From positions 1-33,548 of the forward strand of contig JAITPT010000232.1 in NCBI GenBank assembly GCA_031289285.1: DNA of 33,548 nucleotides, read 5' to 3'. Below the pieces are notes generated by a model. The model had not been told where the DNA came from and did no database searches. It saw nothing but the letters and a program-made list of their open reading frames with translations. Origin of the DNA: Puniceicoccales bacterium (GTDB lineage: Bacteria; Verrucomicrobiota; Verrucomicrobiia; Opitutales; UBA953). Below are positions 18,350-25,227 of the stretch, in pieces. Position 1 is the stretch's first letter. The number at the start of each line of letters is the position of its first letter. Position numbers and translations under genes: made by a program.

Positions 18350-20191
18350 TTACGGGGGGAGGAGCGAGACGAGCGCGTCGGCCTCCGGCTTCGGCAACAC
18401 GATGCCGCCCTGTCCGGGCGCGAGTTGGCAGACGACCGAGGTGCCTTTGACGGAGGCGACGACGAGGCGGATGCGCAGTTCGCGCGAGAGCGGCGTGAGC
18501 GAGAGGTGCTGGCCGGGCTTCACGGGTTGGCCGGGGATGTTGCCAAGGACGAGGAGGCCGTGCTCGGCAGAAACACTTTTTACGCGGGTGCGCCATTCGC
18601 GAAGGGCGGTGACCGCCGTGGGGCGCAAAACACAGGTGATGTAAGACTCGCCCGCCGCACGGTAGCGTAGGCGACGCTCTTCGGCGACGTGCCCCGACGC
18701 CTCCACGCGAAGCACACCTGCGCGGCCAACTGGCAGCGGCCACGCGCCAGTTTTGAGCGGGCGGAGCACTTCGCCGTCAAAGGAGACGATGGCATCAGCG
18801 GCGGAAAAGGAGCGACCTGCGGAGTCGAGCAGCGTAAGGCGCAGGCGGACGATGTTGGCGGCGGGCGGCTCGGCGGCGGCGGCGGTGCTGGTGCCGGTGG
18901 TAGTGCCGGTGGCGGCGGCGGTTTGCTGGCGGCGGAGGTTTTCGGGGAGGTCGTCGGAGTTGAAGCTGACAGCGGAACCCGGGGAGATTTTCACGTTGCG
19001 CTCCCAGAGCACGGTGTCGCGAGGGACACCCGCCACAGCACCAAGCTGCGGGAACTCGCGGCGCGTCACGGTGATTTGGCGTTGGCCGGGCGTGATGTCG
19101 CGCACAAGGCCCTGCTCGACGCGGGCCTCACGCCCGTCAACGAGGACGCGGCTGTCGCGGGCGAGCACGAGGCGGCGCATGTCGCCGAGGAAGAGGATGT
19201 CGCCTTTGGGCAAAAGCGCGGTGAGGTTCACGCGCACCGTCTCGCTCTGGCCGGGCTGCACGGTGACCGTGCGCACGACTGGCGCGAGTCCCGCCATGCG
19301 CACTTCGACGCGGTGCGGCACTTTGGGCGTTATCTCGCCAAGCACGACGACGCCGCGCCCACGCGGCACACCGTCCACGAATACTTCCGCATCGGACGGC
19401 TCCGCAATGACCGCAATGCCACCGTTCTGGGGCGGAGGAGGAGCAGCGGGGTTGGCGGGGGGGGGGGAAGCGGCGGGGGGGGAGGTGGTGGAGGGAGGAG
19501 TGGTGGGGGAAGCGGTGGGAGTGGTGGGAGTGGTGGTGGCGGTGGGCGCGGTGGGAGTGGTGGTGGCGGCGGTGGGCGCGGTGGGCGCCGCTGGTGCTGG
19601 TGCCGCAGGCGCTGGTGCAGCAGCGGGTGCAGGTGCAGGTGCAGGTGCAGCAGGTGTAGGCGCGGGTGTTGGCGCGGGTGCGGGTGCCGTAGGTGTCGGC
19701 GCAGGTGCCGCCACCGTGGACGGAGTGGACGGCGTGGACGTTGTGGACTTAGTGGACGGCGGCGTAGCTGCTGGCTTCTCTGCTGGCTTCGTCGTCGGCT
19801 TCGCTGTTGTCGCAGTTTTTCCAGTAGTCGGCGCAGCCTTTCCTGTTTTATCAGCATTTGCCGCTACACCCGTTTTACCCGTCAAAGTATTTTGCTCCGG
19901 CTTCGCCTTTGCATCTGTCTTTTTGCCCGTGTCCGCCAGCGCAGCATTTGCCCCGCCATTCGCAGCATCATTTCCCGAGCCGTTTGCCGAATAATTCACT
20001 GCCGCGAATGCCTCTGGCACGAGAGGCTGGGCGACTGTCGAGGCCTTTCTTGTATTCTCTCCGCCTGTCTTGACGGCGAGCACCCATCCAAAAAGAAACG
20101 CCGCGCAAATACACAGGATAAGCAATGCGCCTTGGGCAAGCGGGTAGGTTCTCCCCGAGGGGAAGTAAAGACTCTCAGTGAAATTGGACAT
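18350..20191 (-). CDS. Single-pass membrane protein with long Pro/Ala/Thr-rich linker and PEGA-like domain
   Basis: ORF 18350..20266; likely start ATG at 20189-20191 (MSNFTESLYFPSGRTYPLAQGALLILCICAAFLFGWVLAV, TM helix). Low-complexity PAP/TTP region, then GGIAVIAEPSDAEVFVDGVPRGRGVVVLGEITPKVPHRVEVRMAGLAPVVRTVTVQPGQSETVRVNL (PEGA-like). Confidence 0.8.
   Translation of the reverse strand: MSNFTESLYFPSGRTYPLAQGALLILCICAAFLFGWVLAVKTGGENTRKASTVAQPLVPEAFAAVNYSANGSGNDAANGGANAALADTGKKTDAKAKPEQNTLTGKTGVAANADKTGKAAPTTGKTATTAKPTTKPAEKPAATPPSTKSTTSTPSTPSTVAAPAPTPTAPAPAPTPAPTPAAPAPAPAPAAAPAPAAPAPAAPTAPTAATTTPTAPTATTTPTTPTASPTTPPSTTSPPAASPPPANPAAPPPPQNGGIAVIAEPSDAEVFVDGVPRGRGVVVLGEITPKVPHRVEVRMAGLAPVVRTVTVQPGQSETVRVNLTALLPKGDILFLGDMRRLVLARDSRVLVDGREARVEQGLVRDITPGQRQITVTRREFPQLGAVAGVPRDTVLWERNVKISPGSAVSFNSDDLPENLRRQQTAAATGTTTGTSTAAAAEPPAANIVRLRLTLLDSAGRSFSAADAIVSFDGEVLRPLKTGAWPLPVGRAGVLRVEASGHVAEERRLRYRAAGESYITCVLRPTAVTALREWRTRVKSVSAEHGLLVLGNIPGQPVKPGQHLSLTPLSRELRIRLVVASVKGTSVVCQLAPGQGGIVLPKPEADALVSLLPP
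19457..19482 (-). repeat. Homopolymer tracts inside a CDS (11-nt and 8-nt G runs on + strand; poly-C on the coding strand)
   Basis: 19457-19467 = G11 and 19475-19482 = G8, encoding Pro residues in the 18350-20191 protein. Confidence 0.9.
19716..19760. repeat. In-frame 9-bp tandem repeat GTGGACNNN x5 (coding strand NNNGTCCAC)
   Basis: gtggacgga gtggacggc gtggacgtt gtggactta gtggacggc; encodes the KSTTSTPSTPST segment. Confidence 0.9.
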
Positions 20192-20296
20192 GGCGACGTT
20201 CTTGTTAGGGGCTGACTTATAATTTTCGCCGCCCGTTGCAACCCCCTTCCCGCCTTTCTGTAACACAACGTAATTTCGCCGCCGCGCCAGCCGCCC

Positions 20297-21610
20297 TCAG
20301 CCGCGCACCTGCCCGTCGCCGAGGATTTGGTATTTATAAGAGGTCAACTCCTCCAGACCCATCGGCCCTCTGGCGTGAAGTTTGCCCGTGCTGATGCCAA
20401 TCTCCGCACCAAACCCAAACTCGCCGCCGTCGGTGAAACGTGTGCTGGCGTTCCAATAGACCGCCGCGCTGTCAACGCTGCCAAGAAACTTTTCCGCCTC
20501 GGCGGTGTTGGCGGTGATAATCGCGTCGGAGTGTTTGGAGCTATGGGCGGCGATGTGCGCGAGGGCGGCGGCGGTGTCGGCGACGACGCGGAGGTTCAAA
20601 ACGAGGTCGAGATACTCGGTGTCCCACTCGGGCGGCGGCGCGGCGGCAAGCTCAGGCACAAGGGCGCGGGCAGCAGCATCGGCGCGGACTTCGACATTTT
20701 TCCGGCGAAGCGCAGCGGCAATCTGCGGCACAAATTGCGGCGCGACGGCGGCGTCAACGAGCAAGGTTTCCATCGCGTTGCAAACCCCCGGACGCTGGCA
20801 CTTGGCGTTGAGGACGATTTCCTCCGCCATCGCGAGGTCGGCGTCGCGGTGAACAAAAACGTGGCAGATGCCGTTGTAGTGCTTGATGACGGGCATACGC
20901 GCATGGCGAACAACCGTCTCGACGAGGCCGCGCCCGCCACGCGGGATGAGCAGGTCGAGCAGGTCGTCCATGCGGCAAAGCAGCGGGATGGCGTCGCGGT
21001 CGGTGGTCGGGGCGAGCGAGACGGCACCAGCAAAACCGTGGCGGGCGAGCGCGGTGTCCATGACGGCAGCGATTGCCGTGTTGGAGCGGAAAGCCTCGCT
21101 GCCGCCGCGCAGCAAAACCGCGTTGCCCGCTTTGAGACAGAGAACCGCAGCGTCGGAGGTGACGTTCGGGCGCGATTCGTAGATGATGCCGATGAGGCCG
21201 ATGGGCACACGGCGTTTGCGGATGAGCAGGCCGTTGGGACGCCGCCATTCGCGGAGAAGTTCGCCAACGGGGTCGGGCAATTCGGCGACTTTCCGCACGC
21301 CGTCCGCCATCGCACGGATGCGGTCGGGCGTGAGGCGGAGGCGGTCGAGCAGCGCGGCAGAAACGCCCCGCGCAGCGGCGGCTTCGAGGTCGAGGGCGTT
21401 GGCGGCGAGAATTGTGCTGGCAGGAGGAGAAGCAGCAGCGAGGGCGGCATCGGCGGCGAGGGCGGTGGCGATGTCGAGCAGGGCGGCGTTTTTTGCGGCG
21501 GTGCTGGCGTCGGCGAGTGCGCGGGCGGCGTCGCGGGCACGGATAGCGAGGGCGCGAAGGCTCGCGTCGAGAGCGGGTTTTTCAGCTGCTATGGAATCGG
21601 CGTCGGGCAT
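20297..21610 (-). CDS. proA: Glutamate-5-semialdehyde dehydrogenase (gamma-glutamyl phosphate reductase)
   Basis: From ATG at 21608-21610: 437 aa. Family sequences include RRVPIGLIGIIYESRPNVTSDAAVLCLKAGNAVLLRGGSEAFRSN, LIPRGGRGL, HYNGICHVFVHRDADLAMAEEIVLNAKCQRPGVCNAMETLL, NASTRFTDGGEFGFGAEIGISTGKLHARGPMGLEELTSYKY. Confidence 0.97.
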   Translation of the reverse strand: MPDADSIAAEKPALDASLRALAIRARDAARALADASTAAKNAALLDIATALAADAALAAASPPASTILAANALDLEAAAARGVSAALLDRLRLTPDRIRAMADGVRKVAELPDPVGELLREWRRPNGLLIRKRRVPIGLIGIIYESRPNVTSDAAVLCLKAGNAVLLRGGSEAFRSNTAIAAVMDTALARHGFAGAVSLAPTTDRDAIPLLCRMDDLLDLLIPRGGRGLVETVVRHARMPVIKHYNGICHVFVHRDADLAMAEEIVLNAKCQRPGVCNAMETLLVDAAVAPQFVPQIAAALRRKNVEVRADAAARALVPELAAAPPPEWDTEYLDLVLNLRVVADTAAALAHIAAHSSKHSDAIITANTAEAEKFLGSVDSAAVYWNASTRFTDGGEFGFGAEIGISTGKLHARGPMGLEELTSYKYQILGDGQVRG

Positions 21611-21612
21611 GT

Positions 21613-21724
21613 CGGGTGGGCGGCGGTGGTAGGCGGTGGGTGGTAGGCGGTGGGTGGCAGGTGGCGGGCGGCAGGTGGTGGGCGGTGGGCGGCGGGTGGG
21701 TGGCGGCAGGTGGTGGGCGGGTGA
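21613..21724. repeat. G-rich ~7/14-bp tandem array (GGYDGGY-type) between divergent proA and GH16 genes
   Basis: ggtaggcggtgggt repeated twice exactly, then ggcaggtggcgggc, ggcaggtggtgggc, ggtgggcggcgggt and related units. Confidence 0.85.
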
Positions 21725-21838
21725 AGAAGTTTTTTTCGTGGGCGGCGTCAATGACGAAGGCGCACTGGGCGAAGAGGCGGCGTGGTTTGGGCGGATATTT
21801 CGCAACGTTTGCGCGGTGCGGCTGTCCATGCGTTTTCC

Positions 21839-22729
21839 ATGAAAAATCTTTTCCTTTCCGCCCTCTTGTTTGCTGGCACTGCCGCCCTCGCCGCCGCCGC
21901 GCCAAACACGCCCGCCATTGACAAAACAACACCTGCCGCTGTCGCTGCCGCAAAAAAAGACGGCTGGCAGCTTATCTGGAGCGAGGAGTTTAACGCCGCC
22001 GACCCGCGCCCAAACCCTGCCAAATGGACTTACGAAGTGGGTAATTCCATTCGCAACAACGAGGCGCAGTTTTACACCAATGACCGCCGCGAGAACGTCC
22101 GCGTCGAAAAAGGCGTCCTCGTCATCGAAGCGCGGAAGGAAAAATACGACAAAGCGCAGTTCACTTCGGGCAGTGTGACGACTGCTGGCGGGCGACTCTC
22201 GATGCGTTATGGGCGCATGGAGATCCGCGCAAAAATCCCCAACGGGCGTGGTGTCTGGCCTGCCCTCTGGATGCTCGGCACTAACATCGGCAGCACTCGC
22301 ACGGAGGACGGCACACGCATCCCCGGGGTCGGTTGGCCGCGTTGTGGCGAGATAGACATCATGGAGTATGTCGGGCACATCCCGGGCACTGTCCACGCCA
22401 CGATGCACACAGGCAACAAGGAGGCGGCAAACCCGAAAAAGACGCATTTCTCGCGTGGCGGCAGTATCAAGAAAGAGACTCCGTGGGACGGTTTTCATCT
22501 CTACATTCTCGAATGGTCGCCGGAGCAAATCGAAGTTTTCTACGATACGAAAAAAATCCTCACTTACCGCCGCGACCTATCGCGTCCCGACCACTGGCCG
22601 TTTGACAAGCCTCACTATCTAATAATGAACATTGCCATTGGTGGTTCTTGGGGTGGTGCCAAGGGCATTGACGACGCTGCTTTCCCCTGCCGCATGGAAG
22701 TAGATTACGTCCGCGTCTGGAAAAAGTGA
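21839..22729 (+). CDS. Secreted glycoside hydrolase family 16 (laminarinase / beta-glucanase-like)
   Basis: ATG at 21839-21841 (MKNLFLSALLFAGTAALAAAAPN signal peptide); WQLIWSEEFNAADPRPNPAKWTYEVG; RMEIRAKIPNGRGVWPALWMLG; catalytic motif GEIDIMEYVG (from 22346); HTGNKEAANPKK; WSPEQIEVFYDTKKI; MNIAIGGSWGG; MEVDYVRVWKK. Confidence 0.95.
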   Translation: MKNLFLSALLFAGTAALAAAAPNTPAIDKTTPAAVAAAKKDGWQLIWSEEFNAADPRPNPAKWTYEVGNSIRNNEAQFYTNDRRENVRVEKGVLVIEARKEKYDKAQFTSGSVTTAGGRLSMRYGRMEIRAKIPNGRGVWPALWMLGTNIGSTRTEDGTRIPGVGWPRCGEIDIMEYVGHIPGTVHATMHTGNKEAANPKKTHFSRGGSIKKETPWDGFHLYILEWSPEQIEVFYDTKKILTYRRDLSRPDHWPFDKPHYLIMNIAIGGSWGGAKGIDDAAFPCRMEVDYVRVWKK

Positions 22730-22751
22730 CCTCAAACTGCCAAATCTGCTT

Positions 22752-22841
22752 CGCCCACCACGTCCACAGCGTCCATTTCGTCCACCACGTCCATTTCGTC
22801 CACCACGTCCACTCCGTCCATTTCGTCCACTCTGTCCACAA
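22752..22841. repeat. 9-bp tandem repeat CGTCCAYNN, ~10 units
   Basis: cgcccacca cgtccacag cgtccattt cgtccacca cgtccattt cgtccacca cgtccactc cgtccattt cgtccactc tgtccacaa. Confidence 0.95.
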
Positions 22842-22885
22842 TTTCGGTTCCTCGCTACTCTGAGTGGGCAGCTCGGACGCCTCCA

Positions 22886-22982
22886 GCCCCGCATGGGGCG
22901 AGATGTGCATAACCGGAGGTGTAGCACAGCGAAACCTCCGGTCAGCCACGCCCCTACAACAAAGCCCCGCATGGGGCGAGAT
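22886..22982. repeat. Palindromic repeat pair GCCCCGCATGGGGCGAGAT enclosing an inverted repeat aaccggaggt/acctccggt
   Basis: Exact 19-bp copies at 22886-22904 and 22964-22982; inner arms 22911-22920 and 22934-22942. Confidence 0.9.
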
Positions 22983-23051
22983 AGTGGGAAAAGTGCCCAA
23001 TGGGAAAAGTGCCTGTCCCTTTTTTGACGACGATACGCTGGCATCGTGGGA

Positions 23052-23213
23052 AAAGTGCCTGTCCCTTTTTGACGACGATACGCTGGCAACGTCTCCCGTT
23101 AGCAGTTAGCATGTGTCCCATAGCACAGATGCGCTGCATGTAGGGCGTGAGTGCGCCCTTAACGCAGATTGCCAACTCGTTTCCGATGCAAGCGAAAAAG
23201 GGTCTGGCACTTT
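23052..23213. mobile_element. 162-bp MITE/REPIN-like element, copy A, with 19-bp imperfect terminal inverted repeats
   Basis: Left end aaagtgcctgtcccttttt (23052-23070); right end aaaaagggtctggcacttt (23195-23213), its reverse complement with 2 mismatches; internal hairpin tagggcg..cgccctt at 23141-23160. Similarity with copy B extends over 23048-23312. Confidence 0.7.
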
Positions 23214-23368
23214 ATTGCACTTTGCCCTCCAACTGTCGTTTTTAGATTTGGACAGGATGAACAGGATAGACAGGATTTTGATGAGTATTGATATGTTTTC
23301 TTCGTTTTTTTGGCACAGTTGTCCCATAGCATTGAGAGTATTTGGAATGGTGTCTGGTAGCTGCATCT

Positions 23369-23609
23369 AACCCCAACGGGGTTTCCCAACAAAGCCCAGG
23401 GGTGGCGAGCGAAGCGAGACTACCCTGGGTAATGCCCACACACACACCACAACCCCAAAGGGGTTGCCCAACGGCCTTGCAAGGGGCTGATGTCCGCGAG
23501 GTTGGGAAACCCCGTTGGGGTTGTGGGAGGGGTGTCCACCTAACCCAGGGTAGGCGCTCGTTCCTCGCGCCAACCCTGGGCTTTGTTGGGAAACCCCGTT
23601 GGGGTTGTG
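23369..23609. repeat. Large imperfect inverted repeat (~105-bp arms, 28-nt spacer) built from CAACCCCAACGGGGTTTCCCAAC and CCCAGGG boxes
   Basis: Left arm 23369-23472; right arm 23501-23609. aaccccaacggggtttcccaacaaagcccaggg is mirrored by ccctgggctttgttgggaaaccccgttggggtt; inner aaccccaaaggggttgcccaac is mirrored by gttgggaaaccccgttggggtt. Confidence 0.85.
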
Positions 23610-23643
23610 AAGCGACGTAGCCCGTAAAGCAGGAAAAGGGGGA

Positions 23644-23805
23644 AAAGTGCCTGTCCCTTTTTGACGACGATACGCAGGCAACGTCTCCCGTTAGCAGTTA
23701 GCATGTGTCCCATAGCACAGATGTGCTGCATGTAGGGCGTGAGTGCGCCCTTAACGCAGATTGCCAACTCGTTTCCGATGCAAGCGAAAAAGGGTCTGGC
23801 ACTTT
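23644..23805. mobile_element. 162-bp MITE/REPIN-like element, copy B
   Basis: Same ends (23644-23662 and 23787-23805) and near-identical interior to copy A; flanking similarity extends over 23640-23905. Confidence 0.7.
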
Positions 23806-23841
23806 ATTGCACTCTACCCCTCCAACTGTCGCTTTTAGATT

Positions 23842-23953
23842 TGGACAGGATGAACAGGATAGACAGGATTTTGCTGAGTATTGATATGTTTTCTTCGTTT
23901 TTTTGAGATATTTTCGGACGTCATCCTGTTAATCCTGTCCATCCTGTCTAAAA
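23842..23953. repeat. 9-bp ACAGGAT arrays in inverted orientation
   Basis: ggacaggat gaacaggat agacaggat on the left; catcctgtt aatcctgtc catcctgtc on the right. The left half also occurs near 23250-23276. Confidence 0.8.
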
Positions 23954-24028
23954 AACACGAGCGTCAGAAAGGGAAAGGCACCTGTCACCTTTTGAAATGA
24001 GAAAAGTGTCTGTCCCTTTTTAGTGGGA

Positions 24029-24188
24029 AAAGTGCCTGTCCCTTTTTGACGACGATACGCAGGCAACGTCTCCTGTTAGCAGTTGGCATGTGCCCGTAGC
24101 ACAGATATGCGCATGTAGGGCGTGAGTGCGCCCTTAACGCAGATTGTCAAGTGGCTTCCGATGCAAGCGAAAAAGTGTCTGGCACTTT
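24029..24188. mobile_element. 160-bp MITE/REPIN-like element, copy C (diverged)
   Basis: aaagtgcctgtcccttttt at 24029-24047 and aaaaagtgtctggcacttt at 24170-24188; interior similar to A and B with small indels. Confidence 0.65.
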
Positions 24189-24220
24189 ATTGCACTCATG
24201 GCACTTTATTGCACTTAAGG

Positions 24221-24263
24221 GGGCGATGTAGCTCAAGCAGGAAAGCACTTGCTCCAAAAATCA
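24221..24263 (+). ncRNA. tRNA-like 5' half (acceptor strand plus D-arm); no confident 3' half
   Basis: gggcgatgtagctcaagcaggaaagcacttgctcc: acceptor-like GGCGATG, T8-A9, GCTC/AAGC D-stem (3 pairs plus one C-A mismatch), D-loop AAGCAGGA with A14, GG18-19 and A21 preserved. No matching T-arm or CATCGCC acceptor found downstream. Confidence 0.35.
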
Positions 24264-24277
24264 AACTCGGCGCGGTG

Positions 24278-25102
24278 TTATACCTCTCCAAGGCGGATAC
24301 GCACAAGCAGGTCGTTTAAGGCGGTGCGAGTGGTGTCGGAAGGAGCTTCAGGGAGAAGGCTGGTGTCGTGAGCAAGTTGAAGCTCAGCACGCAGACGTTG
24401 ATACTCGTTCTCGTGAAAAATGATGTCTGCGTCAACGAGAGTGGATTGCTCAGCTCCCGCTAATTTTCGAGCAATTAAATCGGGAAGCCACGATAGACGA
24501 AAAGTCTCGTTGAGCGTGACAAGATTTGCCTCAATAATACCCGTGCGTAACAAGAAAATCCCCGTTAACAACACACGATAAACATAAAGCAACGGTTTGA
24601 CACGACGCGGAGTTTCTTTGAGAAACAGATTCCACTGATTTTCCGCAAACCCAAAATAGTGATGCGAGTGATGTCGCGTAATACAACCCACAACTATGCG
24701 TTTTAATTCGGTGTGCGCCGGAGTCGTCGCAACGACGAGCGGCGAATAAACTTGTTCAAGAACGTAACCGTTTTTCTTGAGAAGGAGTGCAAAAAACTTG
24801 CGCACATCGTGGCTAACGATGTCCATTTCCAACCCTTCAATAATGCGCGAATCCTCTACGGTTTCGTCGGCGATGCCCATTCCCAATACGTTGCGCAAGT
24901 GAAGGATGTGTGCGCCGCGCAAATCGAAGTCGGAGTCTGGCGACGGAAATCCGTAGAGGTGTGCGCCACTGATTGTTGCAAAGAGAAGCGGGTAGGGCTG
25001 GCCAGCGACGATGCGCTGGAGACGCGGGTCAATATGCGGCATAACTGTAGAAACAGGCGGCACGGTTTCGACCGTAGTAGAGATGGCGGAAGTAGTTTTC
25101 AT
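24278..25102 (-). CDS. RlaP-type (COG3541-like) Pol-beta superfamily nucleotidyltransferase
   Basis: 274 aa; FATISGAHLYGFPSPDSDFDLRGAHIL (nucleotidyltransferase-fold G-x6-12-DxD-type motif), EMDIVSHDVRKFFALLLKKNGYVLEQVYSPLVV, HHYFGFAENQWNLF, RVKPLLYVYRVLLTG. Confidence 0.85.
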   Translation of the reverse strand: MKTTSAISTTVETVPPVSTVMPHIDPRLQRIVAGQPYPLLFATISGAHLYGFPSPDSDFDLRGAHILHLRNVLGMGIADETVEDSRIIEGLEMDIVSHDVRKFFALLLKKNGYVLEQVYSPLVVATTPAHTELKRIVVGCITRHHSHHYFGFAENQWNLFLKETPRRVKPLLYVYRVLLTGIFLLRTGIIEANLVTLNETFRLSWLPDLIARKLAGAEQSTLVDADIIFHENEYQRLRAELQLAHDTSLLPEAPSDTTRTALNDLLVRIRLGEV

Positions 25103-25140
25103 TGCGTTTGTTTTTGCGGGTTGGAGTCACAGAAGTTGAA

Positions 25141-25227
25141 CCTTAAAACGGCAGTTAATGCGGGCGGTTTTGCACAATCTTTTGAACGTCTGCGGCTTGC
25201 GCTTCCCGCTGAACTGCCGTTTTTAGG
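25141..25227. repeat. Copy 2 (full) of an ~87-bp palindromic repeat element overlapping the 3' end of a CDS
   Basis: Left arm ccttaaaacggcagtt (25141-25156), right arm aactgccgtttttagg (25212-25227), inverted with one mismatch; interior matches 1676-1729. Confidence 0.85.

Noticed and set aside
18689-20215. 508-aa plus-strand Gly/Arg-rich ORF
   Set aside because: Antisense to the PEGA protein's repeat region; composition reflects the G-rich strand.
21611-22528. N-terminal extension of the proA ORF (743-aa version)
   Set aside because: Upstream part is antisense to the GH16 gene and crosses the G-rich array; proA homology begins after ATG 21610.
22954-23175. Short conserved ORF in the 162-bp repeats (VKGALTPYMQ.ICAMGHMLTANGRRC.RIVVKKGQALFP)
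   Set aside because: Frame is shared by copies A and B, but copy C has a 2-nt length difference that breaks it, so the repeat is more likely non-coding.
23342-23620. 'NPNGVSQQSPG' type ORFs
   Set aside because: Translations of the CCCCAACGGGG palindromes; well-known kind of spurious ORF.
22753-24220. CRISPR array
   Set aside because: Repeats are palindromic/MITE-like or 9-bp tandem units without regular repeat-spacer spacing, and no cas genes are visible.
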